Position numbers and translations under genes: made by a program. This document shows, piece by piece, positions 33,480-46,172 of a DNA stretch of 64,000 nt. Positions within the stretch are counted from its first letter, which is position 1; each line of letters begins with the position of its first letter. This DNA is from Scedosporium boydii. Taxonomy: Eukaryota > Ascomycota > Sordariomycetes > Microascales > Microascaceae. Below the pieces are notes generated by a model. It was not told where the DNA came from. It saw only the letters and a program-made list of their open reading frames with translations, and did no database searches. Where the stretch lies: assembly GCA_002221725.1 (NCBI GenBank), contig NJFT01000013.1:248001-312000 (forward strand), in the 5' to 3' direction.

Positions 33480-36400
33480 TATTAACTACTTCTATTTAAT
33501 AAATAACTTTATTAAGTAGTACTAATATCTAGAAATTATAGCTTTAGCTAAGAAAAAAACCCCCTCTAAGTTAGATAATAAAGTTAAGATATAGAAAGTA
33601 ACTATATTTACTATAAAAGCTAGTAAGGAATCTAGTAATAAAGAGGAAGACCTTAATATTACTATTATTAAATAACTTTAGAATATTATAGATAAGTAGT
33701 AGGCTAAGATAAAGGAAGTAGAAGAGTTTACTAGCTATTAGTATAAAAAGAATAGGGAATTTAACTAGTATTTTAATAATATTAAATAAGTAATCTAGGA
33801 AAATACTAACTCCCTAATTAGGTAATAAATTACTTAGCTAGAATAGATAATCTAGTAGCTAAATATTAATATAGTAGCCTATAGAAGTAGTATACCTCCT
33901 ATAGTTTCTATATCTATAATATTTAAACTTAAGATTACTCTACTTAAAAAGTATAAAGGAAACTAGTAGAAGCTATAAAGATTTCTTACTTAAATAAAAA
34001 CCTACCTATAATACTATAAGGATTAGTTTATATTAAAGCTAATAAGGTAATTATTATAGCCTAGTACCTTATAGATAATATATTTATATAGTTTAAATTA
34101 ATTTTTTAAGACTATTTTAAAAATAATAAAATTGTATAAAAAGCTAAGACTATTAAAATCTTTAAGGACTATAAAGAATTTAAAGAAGCCTTTAAAGGAG
34201 CCTTTAGTAAACTTAATAAATAATAAGCTATAATTTGATAACTAAAAGAGTTAAGCTAGAAAGGATCTACTACTAAATATATTATAAAATATAAGTAGAT
34301 TACTATATACCTTAACTAAGAAGATAAGCTCCTTATAACTTACTTCTATAATAAGCTTAAAGAGGAAGTTAAAGATAAACTTTATAAACTTGAAAAGCTA
34401 GTATAACTTATAAAGTATATTGAAAGTACTATAAAGATTAATAACTATCTATATAAGTAATAATAGTAGAAGTAAAGTTAAACTATAACTAGAACTTATA
34501 AGCTATAAGCTACTATTAATACTAAGTATAAGTAAAGTAATAGCAATATCTTATAGAGAACTTATTTAGAGCCTATAGAATTAGGAGCTAATAATAAAAG
34601 TATTATTCTTAAAATTCTAAAAGCGAAGATTAGGAAATATTATAAATATAGATATATAGGATACTATACTTAGGAATACTAAATAAGGTATAAGCTAAAA
34701 CTAGGATATAAGAAGCCTAATAGAAAGAAACTAAACTTTAGACTAGTACTTAAAGAAAAGACTTAGTAACTAGGAGCTAGTATTATTAATTACAAAATCT
34801 TATCTTAGATAATATACTATAATAATAACTATAATACCTACTATAGTAAAAAAGAAGGAGTATGATAATACCTCTTTATATACTTAGAATAATAATATAA
34901 AAAGAAATATTCTACCTTCCTAAAGTAAGAAGAAAAATTAAAAAAACTAAGGTAGAGTTATTAGAGAAGTATAAGATACTATATTAAGGTAACTTATTAT
35001 ATAAAGAATATTATAATAAAGCTTACTAATAATATTACTAGATCTCTAAGACTTTATAATAGTATAAATACTTATAAAATATAAGAAAACTATATGAAAA
35101 ATAAGAGAAGGTCTACTAAGTTAAAGAAGAACTAAAAAAGAAAGCACTTAACTAGCACTTATATTTAATAGAAAAAGACTTAAATATTATAAAAGTATAT
35201 AAAGAAGTAGTTTAAAGGATAGAAAAGCTAGAAGGACGATCTCTATACTAACTTATATACCTAAGTACCCTAGAAGGCCTTAATAGGGCTTAAGAAAAGA
35301 CTAGGAAAGGACTTTAGCTACAAGTATATAAGAATGTACTAGAAGCTAGTAAAGAATCTAAAAAGGAACCCCTAACTGCCAAGGAAAAAGGAAAGGATAA
35401 GGTACTAACTAAAGACTTAGACACCCCTTTTAGTACCTAGGACCCTAAGGATAAAACCTAGGAAAAATGAAAATAATCTATAAAAAAAATAATAAGCTAA
35501 TTGAAAAAAAGCTATAAAGAGATAAGCCCTCTTTACTTAGTACTAAGGAATAGGTAGGAGCTAAATACCCTATAAAAAACTAAACTAGTATTATAATAGA
35601 AAACTAAATAATATTATATTAGACCTTATTAACTTTTAAATATAAGTTAACTAGTTATAATATACCCTTTATAGTAAAGACCTAAGAGTTAAATTCTAGT
35701 AGTAAATTAATAACTTAGAAGAATAAATCGACTTTATAGAAGATATAGGGCTTAAGATAAGAAGTAAGGTAGTTATATTAAAAACTACTATAGAAAGCTT
35801 TATAGAAGACCTTTAGTACTAAGTCTATTTCCTTAAAACTTAATAAAGGCCTACTACTAGAATAGTAGAAATAGAGTAGAAGAACTTCCTTAAACTCTAA
35901 AAGTTATAGAAAGAAATTAAAGAAACTACTAATAGTCTATGATAATAGATTCTAGAAGTTAATAATAAAAGAATAGAGTTAGTAAAATAATAGCTTAACT
36001 ATAAATAAAAAATGTTTAGATATAAGTAATCTATTAATTAACTATAAAGAGATATCTTAAGACTTTAAAAATAACTTAGAATAAGGTAATAACTAATTAC
36101 TAAGGAAATTATCTAAAAAATAAAACTAGGACCTAAGAGAGAAATATAGAAAATAAATATTATAGAAGGATAATAAATCTACTATTTAAAAGTACCTATT
36201 ACCTTAGCTAGCTAAGTATTTATAGCCCTAGTAGATAGTAAAGTATAAGGAAATTTTATTTTACTTATAATTATTAACAAATTAGAACTATTATAAGTAG
36301 AAAAATACTAACTATATACCTTAAATATATATAATAAAATACTAGTAGACTATAAAGATAAAGTAGTTAATATAGAGACTATATACTTTTATATTACTAT

Positions 36401-39400
36401 TACTAGATAAGTTAACTATATCTTTTTTAATATTACTAAAATTACTAAATACCCTATTATACTAGGAACTTTATAGCTATAAATAAAAAACCTATAGACT
36501 AATTAGATAACTAATTAGCTTACTTAGAATAAGACTAAGAGAAGCCTAGAAAATAACTTAGCCCCTAGTAGAATTAATTAGGAAAGCTACTTTTAAGTAA
36601 ACTAAGAGCTTTTAAGATAATAATTTACTTTAAAGTACTTATTATAAAAGATTTAAATTACTTACTAAAAGGAAGGAAATATAAATAAGTATATATAATA
36701 AGAGTTATAATAGCCTTTAAAATCCTACTAATAATAGAAGATATACTATAGCTTATACTTAAAGAATACTGGAAATATAGTAAAGTATTTACTAAAAAAT
36801 TAAAAACTAGACTACTTAAATATAGCTCGTAGGATTATAAGATACCCCTAAAAGAAGATATACAACTAAGGTTTATACTTATCTATAACCTTAATAAAGT
36901 ATAGTTCTAAGTACTTAGAAACTATATTAAAGAAATATTAAAAAAAGAATATATTTAATTATTAATATTACTAGCTAAATACCTTATCTTTTTTATATTA
37001 AAGAAAAATAAGAGATTATAGATATATATAGACTATTAGCAACTTAATAATATTATAATAAAGAATTATTATTTACTATCCCTAATCTCTAAACTATAAA
37101 ATAGGCTCTAAGGAGCCTAGTAATTTATAATACTAGATCTAAAGAGAGTATATAACTTAATTTATATTAAGGAAGGTAATAAGTAGAAGATAGCTTTTTA
37201 AATTTATTATAACTATTTTAAATACTTAGTTATACCTTTTAAATTAACTAATACTCTAGTAAGTTTTAGATAATAATTAACTATATATTATAAGAATATC
37301 TAAACTAATTTATAATAATATATTTAGATAATATTCTTATCTATTTTAAAATACTAAAAAAATATAAGGAATATATATATAAGGTCCTTTAGAAACTAGA
37401 AGAAGTAAACCTACTAGTTAAGGTTATTAAATATAAATTCTATAAATAAGAAGTAGATTTCCTTAGCTATATTATCTAACTAGGTAAAATCTAGATATAA
37501 GAATTAAAAGTTAAGGCTATCTTAAATTAGCTAGTATTAACTAATATTATAGAAGTTAGAGGATTTCTTAGATTCTTTAACTTCTACTATAGGTTCTTAA
37601 AGGACTATAGTAAGAGAGTAAAAGCCCTTACTAACCTAATAAAGAAAGACACTCCTTTTAAATAGAGACCTAGAAAATAAGAAGCATTCTAGGAAGCTAA
37701 GTAGGTAGTAAGTAAGTAACTAATACTTATTAAAGCCAACCTTATAAAACTATTTAAAATTAAAATAGATACCTTAGATTATAATATTAGAGCCTAGCTT
37801 AGGTAGTAAGATAAAAATAATAAAGTCTAACTAATAGCTTTTATATCTAAAAAGCTTAATAGACTAGCATTATAATATATTATATCTAATAAAGAACTTA
37901 TAGCTATTATTAAAGCTTTTAAGAAATAGAAATACTACCTAGTTAGTATTAAATACCCTATTATAGTCTACTTAGATTATAAGAACCTTATAAAGTTTAT
38001 AATAATTAAGGAACTAAATTAATAATAAGTTTAATAGGTAGAAGAACTATTAAAATATAACTTCTAAATTATATATATTAAAGGAAAGGAGAATAAGAAG
38101 GTAGATACTTTTAGTTAATACCCTAATTACTTCTAAAAGATATCTAAAGAAGTATAGACTATATTATATTAAGATAATAAAGGTAACCTATAATAAGTTA
38201 TAGTAAGCTATTATATTAAGTAGAACTAGAAACTACTTAAAGAAATAAGAAAATAATAGAAAGGTTATAAGACCTTATATTATAAGGACCCTTTAAATTA
38301 CCTAGATATAAGAAAATAAAATAGCTTATAATATTAAAATAAAAGACTAATAATTACTAGTAACTTTATTAGCTATATCTTCTAAGAAATATATAAGTTA
38401 CCATTATATAGTTATCTAAGCTTTAAAAGAATATTTAAGATTTTTAGAAGAGATTATTAGATAGACTATAGTTTTAAAAACCTTAAATATCTAATTAAGA
38501 TATATAAGTACTATATATAAAATAAAATATTATAATATAAGCTATATAGAAAACTATAGCTTATATTAGTACTAGAAGTACTATAGTAAAAGATCGCTAT
38601 TGATTTTATTATTAAACTATCTAAGTCTAAAGACTTAGCTACTAATATAAAGTATAATAGTATTATAATAATAGTTAATAAACTAATAAAATATACTTAC
38701 TTTATATTCTATAATAAAACTATAAAGGTACTATAATTTACTAAGCTATTTTTATAAATAGTAGTAGCTAACTATAACTTACTAGAAGAAATCAACTTAG
38801 ATAGAAGTAGTATATTTATCTTATACTTCTAGTAAAGCTTATTAGATAGAATAAGAATTAATTATAAGCTCTTTATTATATATTACTTAAAAATATAAAG
38901 ATAAATTAAGTAGATAAACTAGATACTTAAAGTATATCTATAATTCTATATTAACTAAAAATAAGATAACTAGATATCTTTACTATTTTTAGTATAAAGG
39001 GCCTATAATACTAATATATCAGAGAGTATAAAGTTATTACTATTTTATATAAACTATAGTATCAAATTCTAAATAGGATTTAAGCTAGTAAAAATAAAAA
39101 TATAGATAAAATAAGTAATTATTACTACCAATAAAATAAAGGAACTATATAAACAGCTTATAAAAGAACTTTAGTTTATATAATAATATATAAAATACTA
39201 TATAGATTAAAAATAGATTAAGAGACTAACTTTTAAAAGGGGGAGCAAGGTCTAGCTACTTTAAAAGAAGCTAGAAATAAAAGACTTTTAGATTAAAATA
39301 ATATAACTAAGTAATAAACTTAATTATTAAAAGCTAGGACCTTTCTTAGTTAAATATAAGGTCTTAGAAGTTAACTATAAGCTTAAGCTACTAGAAGGTA

Positions 39401-40346
39401 TAGATAACTACCTAGTATTCTATATAACCTTATTTAAACTAGTATATAAAGATATACTACTTAGAAAATTAATATAGATTAAAGCTTAGGAGGAAGAAAT
39501 CTTTAAAGTAGAGAAGATTTTTAGCTCCTAATACTATAAAGGAATTATAAAGTACTTAATTAAATAGAAAAACTATAATAAAAGCGAAAGTACTTAGGAA
39601 CTTATTAAATATTTAATAAAGAGCTAGTAGCTCCTTACTATATTTTACTAGAGAAACCTAGAAGTACCCTAAGATCTATTAGTTATAGATCTAGTATAGA
39701 ATTCTAATTAATTATATCTATAGTACTAAAAGATTATATAGTAATAACTACCTCTAACTCCTAGTATTCTACCTCCTCTAGCTCATCTAAAGAGTAAAGA
39801 CCCTGTTTTACTATCTCTACCCCTTTTCTAGATAACACCTTCTTTTATTTCTAAATATACGATAACTAAGTAAGAGCTTTAGAGGCCCTCTATTAAAATT
39901 TAACTAAGGCCTATTTAGCGTCCTCCTCCTCTTACTTAAGGTAATATTTCTCTAAGATAAAATAAGATACTGGGAATATTAGCTAGAATATAGTAGTTAA
40001 GGTAGTACTAGACTTATTAATACCTATAGGAGTACTTATAGTATTATAAGAATACCTAAAATAAATATATTTACTATAGTAAGATATACTCTCTACTATT
40101 TTATAGGTAAAGAACTACTAGGTATAAAAAGAATAAAGTATTATAATAAAACTAATTTTATTAATAGTATTAGCAAGTTATAGAGTGTAAAGATAAAAAG
40201 AGGACAAGTTTCTATTAGAACCTAATATAATTAGAAATACTAGAAAATTAGAAAAGAAGAACTAGAATATATAAAGTTAAAACTAATAGGTAGGATAGTC
40301 TATTTATAAGTCTTTAAGGACAAAGACTAAAGGAGGGAAAGTATTA
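33480..40346 (+). pseudogene. gag-pol relic of the chromovirus
   Basis: Translated with stops, the reverse transcriptase shows LYINY (from LCVDY), a FKYLVIPFKLTNT-like segment and YLDN (from YLDD, one G-to-A change) at about 37320. RNase H shows IAFISKKLN and NKELIAII. Integrase shows IDFIIKLSKSKD near 38600. The chromodomain reads KVEKI...YYKGIIKYLI and ends with an ST-stop-E pattern where STWE is usual (about 39495-39600). Every lesion seen is a transition of the RIP type (TGG or CAG to TAG, GAT-GAC to GATAAT). It is beyond function. Confidence 0.85.
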
Positions 40347-40796
40347 TATTATAAGCTAACCTTTATATAGGCCTAGAAGTAGTAATATATAGTAGAACGA
40401 AAGGCGTAGGCGGCTAGCTACAGGTGCCCAGCGCCTAGGGAAGTGATTAGAGGAAGAGATCGATAATCGGTAGCGATCGCTGCTATAATTACTCTAATTA
40501 CTTAGTAATTACTTCTAATTACTAGATAAACAACTTTAATTGCTTTAGAGAGCTTGGAAGAAAAATAGCTATATAAACTATAGGTTCCGCTATATATCTA
40601 GTTTATCTTTTAAGACTCTTTAGTAGTTAATATAAGTATAACTATAATCTATACTTATATATATGCTTTTATTATATTACTATAGATACTACTTGATCGC
40701 CTTATTTACTACTAACAGGCCTCTACGACCCTGACACTCGCTATACCTACCTGATATCTGTTAATTAACCGGTCCCCCAGTATTTAGAACGTAATA
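40347..40796 (+). repeat. 3' LTR of the chromovirus
   Basis: Starts TATTATAAGCTAACC and ends GAACGTAATA, followed by TTTAT. It is less RIPed at its right end (GGCCTCTACGACCCTGACACTC near 40709) than the 5' LTR, so the two LTRs were mutated unevenly. Confidence 0.87.
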
Positions 40797-42088
40797 TTTA
40801 TAATATTATTTAATTTTATTTTTAAAAAATATATTAAATATTATAAATATTTAAATAAAACTTTTAATAAATATAAATATTTAAATAATTATTAAAAATA
40901 TATAAATAAATAATATAATTTATAATATTAAAAATATTTAAATAAATATTAAAATATAATATAAATATAAAATATTATTATATTAAATTATTATATTAAA
41001 ATATTATATTAAAATATTATATTAAAATAAAATAATATTTTATTTAAAAATTTATAATTTAATATTAAAAAAATTAATAATATTTTTATTAAAATTATAA
41101 TTATTTATAAAACTTTTATATTATTTTATTTATAAAATATAAATTTTTTAATAGTTTTTCTATATAATTTTTACTATTTATTTTTAAACCTTTTTATATT
41201 ATTTACTATTATATATTTTTAATAACTTTTACCTCCCTCTCTTTTCTCTACTATATATTTCTAGAAACTTTTATATCTTACTTGTCCCTCCTCTACCTAG
41301 TTAACTTGTTTCTAGAAACTTTTACATCCATCCCCTCCGCCACTTTTACAGTACGTCCCTGTCCCATCCGTCCCTATATCCCTCCACTGTGTTTTTTTCC
41401 CGGTGACTTCAAATATGTCCCCACTACAATTTTCCAGTAGCTTAAACTGTTCCCCACTACGATTTTTTTTCTAGTAACTTCAACTATGCCCTACGATTTT
41501 TCAACCACTCAATTTCCCAGCTCTAGGGTGGATATGGTGCATGAAAAAGCCCGGTTTTTGACTGTGTTCTGCCAGGTTACACGTCTGTTCCCCTGCAGAC
41601 CCCATGTTGCGTGTTGTGTCTTCCAGCTACTCCCGTTTCCCGAACAACCACTACACTAACATTCACTGGTCCTCTTCTTTTCAGAATTTCCGTTGACCTC
41701 TAACTATGTTGGTGCTAAAGGGAGGACAGAACACCAACAAGCAATCGATGCTTGTCGGCATCAAGTAACGGACTAACTCGTCGAGCTGCGGGAAGGCAGA
41801 GCCAAGTCTGAAGTCCAATCATCTGGGTCTAGCACGGATGAAACATCTAGGGATTCTGAAGGATGCCCAGAACATCTGAGAGGGAGCTAGAGTATATTTA
41901 TATAAGAAGCTCTACTCTTCAAAATAAACTAAACAACGAAGTTACAGCCCAAACCAAAAGAAATGGAGCCCTTACGTATTCCTACTAGATCAATGACCGG
42001 GACGACTCTACGGCGACACTACGGACATTCTTGTCCGACAGCTAACTAGCATCCATCTATGCTCTGTTCTCTAGAACCATCCTGGAAC
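40797..42088. other. Transition from AT block to GC-normal island
   Basis: 40797-41200 is AT-only. Composition rises between 41200 and 41340. From about 41290 to 41520 there are degenerate tandem units of about 35 bp built on CCCCACTACGATTTTTTTTC and AGTAACTTCAACTAT. 41520-42088 is GC-normal but has no reading frame I can support; a short coding-like stretch near 41720-41880 is broken. Confidence 0.5.
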
Positions 42089-42239
42089 CTAGGCAAATTC
42101 GGAGTCTATCGATGCATGCGGCTCAGTCGAGCGGCGTTTGTTTATGCGTTGTATCTGTATCCTTCGACCCGGCTTCAGCCCCTTCTCCAGTAGCAGCTTG
42201 GCAATATCTCCTTGGCCGTACTCATAAGCCCGACTCAGT

Positions 42240-43000
42240 AGCATCCGATTGATCCTATAATTCAACCCGATATCAGCGCTGTTTTCAAGAAGTAGCTTTA
42301 CTACTGCTTCGTACCCTAGCGTAGCGTAGGAAAGTAGTATATAGTCGCTACTAACCTTCGCCCCGGTATCAGCGCCTTTTTCTAGAAGCAGTTTTACTAC
42401 TGCTTTGCGCCCTAGAGTAATCGCCTAGGGAAGTGGTATGTTGCCGCCGTTGCTATCCTCCGACTCGATATTAGCGGTGCTTTCTAAAAGCAGTTTTACT
42501 ACTGCTTCGGGGTCTGTCATAATCGTCCACCCGCCAAGGCTATTCTTCGACACGATGTCAGCACCGTTTTCTAGAAGCAGCTTTATAATTCCATCGCGCG
42601 GCAGCCAAGTAACCCAGGAAAGTGGTGTGCGGCCGCTGTTATCCTTCGCCTCGATATCAGCGCCGTTTTCTAGAAGTAGCTTTACTACCGCTTCATGCCC
42701 TAGCCAAATAGCCATGGAAAGTGGTGTGCGGCCGTCGCTATCCTTCGCCTCGATATCAGCGCCGTTTTCTAGAAGCAGCTTTACTACCGCTTCATGCCCT
42801 CGCGTAGCAGCCCAGGAAAGTGGTGTGCGGCCGTCGCTATCCTGCGCCTCAGGACTAGCATCCCGATCTAGAAGCAGTCGCGCTACAGATCCGTATCCCT
42901 CCTGGGCAGCCCAGCCAAGTGGCGTCCGACCATAGCTATCCCGTAAGTCGGGATCGGCCTCAGGTCGATTAAGGAGGTCTCGTACCACTTCGTCTATCCC
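42240..43000 (-). repeat. Ankyrin-coding tandem repeats (99-bp period)
   Basis: Consecutive 33-codon units share long near-identical stretches, above all the block coding for HEAVVKLLLENGADIEAK followed by RTPLS. On the plus strand the recurring words are CCGTTTTCTAGAAGCAGCTT and GGAAAGTGGTGTGCGGCCG. This recent homogenisation is typical of fast-evolving fungal NLR repeat domains. Confidence 0.85.
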
Positions 43001-44667
43001 AAAGTACGCTGCGACGTGAAGAGCCGTGAAATGTTCCGGAAATCTGGGCAATCCCTCCAGGAGAGTCTGGTACTCAGATGAAAACAAAACCTGGATTGAT
43101 GCATCGACCTGCCGATCCCTTTTCAGGAAGCCGAGGATTATTTCAGTAGGCAGTTTCAACATCTGCCGGGCATGGTGGCCCCAGTTTTGCGCTGCGTAAT
43201 AGTACAGAGCGTTGTGGACAAGCCGGTTCTCAAGATGTGTCTCTGTCTTGCATGGCCCGCATTCGAATTCCCTGAATGATAAATATGTGATGCAGACGAC
43301 AGTGATGTCTTCCTGGGCGGACGGGAACCACTGCGTATGAGTGCGCTCGAAATACTCCTGCGCCGTGAAGTGCACCAATCGAATAACATCGCTCTCTTCG
43401 TCAATTGTTACCAATCCAGCACACACTGCAACAATGTCGTTGATCTGAACAAGATCGCATGCGTGTAGTTTCAAGTCACCAGCTTCAACTGTGAGGGCGT
43501 GTTGGAGCTCGACCTTACGGAGTGGTCTCATTGCACATGTAATCCATGCCAGGGCCTGCTTGGCGAGATCCCGGCGACAGGGTTCCTGCTCTTCGACCCT
43601 CTTCATTGTGTCGTTGTAGGCATAGAGTAGTAGCTCAAGTCTCTGGTCTTTACCAGATCCAGAGGGCGTCCTCTGAAATCCGCGTAATGCACTCCGTATT
43701 TTCCGTGGCTTGACTTCTCTCATAAGCAGCTCCAGGTACATCCGAGCCAGAAGAAACCTATCAGGGATACATGTTAGCATGCATCGACAGTTCTTCTGTT
43801 CTTCACTAGGGCGTTCATTTAACATACATTCCGTCCACTACATCTGAGATGGTTCGTATTATCTCCTCCTGCATCTCTCGCATCGTATATGATGATTTTT
43901 GTATGTGGTGTTCTAGATATCTTTCGATATCTGCTTTTGTAGCGTGTATTTCCAGCCAGTCATCTCTCTTAAATTGGTCCGTTATCTCAGGAAGGAATCT
44001 TGAAGTTATAAAAAGATTAGCTCCAGCTCGAGCCTGAAAATTGAAGAGCTCTTTTATAAACGTCTCCCGGCAACCATCCGATATTTGACACTCGTCGAGA
44101 GCATCAACAACAATAAACAGCCTTGAGTACGACAAAGCGATATTGCACAAGGCTTCGGAAAGCTCATATTCTGGTAGCTGTCTCTGTTTCATCCTGTACC
44201 GCCTGTAAAGCTCCTTTATAGAATCTGGTACTGACGACTGCCCCTCAGTGAGCTGCTTTAAAAGACTAGAAAGCAAGTCATCAAGCTTCTGTTTGTCAGA
44301 CCATCGGAAGTTGCAGTAGATGTATGCAATCCCGACAGTTGGATCGTCGTAGTGCCGATCCAGAAGGTGGTCTACCACCGCAGCTGTAAGAATTGTCTGC
44401 CGGCTCCTGGAATTCCGGGACAGAAGAGTGTCTTCCTATCATTTTGGAGCCACGACTGGAACTTGGGCGATTCGAGAAGCCATTGGCAGGTTCCCTCTTG
44501 ACGTTGCTTGATATAGTCGTTATGCTGGGCAGAATAATCCACTAGAGTGATCCAGTCAAGGATTCTACGCCTTTCTTGGTTATCCTGTTCCGCATTCAGG
44601 CGAACCACGCCCTTTCTCGTTTCGAGAGTGATTTGGCTACACAGAATTAGCAATTATACCCTTAGAA

Positions 44668-44735
44668 ATAAAAATAAAAATTAAATAAAAATAAAAATTA
44701 AATAAAAATAAAAATTAAATAAAAATAAAAATTAA
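44668..44735. repeat. 18-bp minisatellite inside NLR intron 2
   Basis: About four units of AAATAAAAATAAAAATTA on the plus strand, expanding the intron to 115 nt against 65-70 nt for the other two. Confidence 0.85.
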
Positions 44736-45226
44736 AGGAAAGAAAATTCACTTTGTTATTCGTCCAAGAAAAGTATTGAGCAGCAAAACGTTACTAGTGA
44801 TTCGATCTCGAAGCTCTCGGATGTCGTCGGGTTCCCACTTGACCCTCTTCCACACTCTCTTTGTTTTCAAACGAAGGGAAGCTGGGTTTGACTCTAGTTC
44901 AGAATACTTTTTTAGTGTCTTCTCCAAGTCCGTAAGGACTTTCTCGGAGCTAGTGGCGAGTTGTTGGAGATCGGATTTCTGCTGGGGTTGGAGCTTGTAC
45001 TCGTCGAGGGCGACATCAACATCTTGAATTGCGATGGAGAGGTTTCTAACTCTAATAGCCAGAGTAAGTTAACAGAAGCCATACTTTTCAGTCTTAATAC
45101 TTATTCGGAGACGTACTCGTCAAAGATGTTCTTGAACTGATCTGGAGCACCGGCAAAGTCTTTTCTGACCTTGTTTGCAAGCTGGTAGACGGCGAGAAAG
45201 TCGCCGATACTGAACCCAAAACTCAT

Positions 45227-46030
45227 CGTTACTGTGGCCGTGGGGAGAGAAGAAGATTGATGAAATTGTTGGATGTCCAACTAGGCTGCTAGGGTTGGGC
45301 GGGGTATATTTAATACATTTCCCTCATCTCGATGAAGGTGAGGCTGTGAATTCGACATTGGCTAGCCAATCAATCCACCCCGCAGATATGGCCTGGACCA
45401 GACCTGTGTTTGGCCAGGCTGCAGCTGGGGAAGAACTCCTGAAGCTGGCAAGATGGGTGGTGGCGCAGTCGACTTCATCCAAAGAATGCAGCAACCTGTA
45501 AGAACTCGTCGTTTGGACATCCGTAAGTGTTCGTTTAAACTGAGTTAAACCTGACTGAACGCGATGGTGAGGATGGTTGCTCCATATATCATCATCACCA
45601 GATAAGTTGTATTAAGGCTTGGAGCCTCGCGCTGTTATCTAAAACTCCGGACTCCGCTAATGCGAGCTCATCTGAAACGCCATGCATGGCTGAGCTCTGA
45701 TGTATCCTCCCACAAGGCGGAAATCTCATAATCGTATATACAAGATCCGAAGAACCGTCCATCCCACACCCCTGGTATCAGTCCCGGACCTGAACAGCCT
45801 TCCCCCTATTCATAATCTATACCCAAAGAAAAGCAACCTCAACTCAGAAAGAATACTCCTCCACATGCAAACTGTACCTACCCTCACCCTCATCTGCGAA
45901 TTCTTAAGAAAATTTTTCTTACAAGAATAAATTCGTAGGAAAATAATTTCATTAGAAAATAAAAGAATAAATTATGCGAGACACGAGCCAGCATGTGCGA
46001 AAAGGCGCAGCAGGTCGACCAGTGCCCACG
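45227..46030. other. Region upstream of the NLR gene
   Basis: GC-normal sequence. It contains a 68-codon plus-strand frame (45295-45501) and a 76-codon one (45700-45930). Neither resembles a known family nor has splice or promoter context, so I do not call them genes. The NLR promoter must lie in the first few hundred bases. 45900-45970 is locally AT-rich. Confidence 0.4.
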
Positions 46031-46033
46031 CCG

Positions 46034-46068
46034 GATTGGCCGGTGTTGGCGGGAATCGCAGTATATAA
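46034..46068 (+). promoter_or_regulatory. CCAAT-like and TATA boxes of a decayed gene
   Basis: ATTGG (46034-46038) lies about 25 bp before TATATAA (46062-46068), followed by a CT-rich tract (46080-46120) and an ATG at 46173 in the context AGCCAAAATGGCC. This is the arrangement of a fungal Pol II promoter. Confidence 0.5.
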
Positions 46069-46172
46069 GCCTGGAGACTTCCCGCTCTTTCCTGCCTTCC
46101 TGCTCTCCTTCTAAATACCACTTCAATTCCCCATCTCTGCCATTCCCTGCCCTTGTGAAAACTTGAGCCAAA

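Larger units (their letters stand above)
32593..40796 (+). mobile_element. Full-length Ty3/gypsy chromovirus, RIPed
   Basis: About 8.2 kb bounded by LTRs (32593-33479, enlarged by an insertion, and 40347-40796) and by TTTAT duplications (32588-32592 and 40797-40801). The order is gag (about 33580-34870), protease region (about 36150-36450), reverse transcriptase (about 36950-37340), RNase H (about 37750-38110), integrase (about 38440-39060) and a chromodomain (about 39495-39600). This is the reference against which the other fragments are placed. All frames are broken by TAG and TAA. Confidence 0.88.
42089..45226 (-). pseudogene. NACHT-ankyrin NLR-like gene, broken
   Basis: Exons 45226-45117, 45051-44752, 44636-43828 and 43757-42089; introns of 65, 115 and 70 nt with GTACGT, GTGAAT and GTATGT donors. 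Order: an N-terminal helical domain (starting MSFGFSIGDFLAVYQLANK) of the kind found in fungal NACHT-ANK proteins, a linker (ERRRILDW), NACHT with CPGIPGAG as Walker A and LFIVVDALDEC as Walker B, a winged-helix-like stretch, then about nine ankyrin repeats. Two lesions: one base is missing at about 44397, in the Walker A lysine codon right after PGAG, and a TAG at 42425-42427 interrupts repeat coding that goes on in frame to the TAG at 42089. Intron phases are consistent only if exactly one base is restored to exon 3. Fungal NLRs act in self/non-self recognition; this one probably no longer does, unless the lesions are sequencing errors. Confidence 0.88.

Noticed and set aside
45295..45501. 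68-codon plus-strand frame upstream of the NLR gene
   Set aside because: No recognisable domain, no intron or promoter context, and it overlaps the likely NLR promoter.
45700..45930. 76-codon plus-strand frame
   Set aside because: Pro/Leu/His-biased text without homology. Its end runs into a locally AT-rich stretch.
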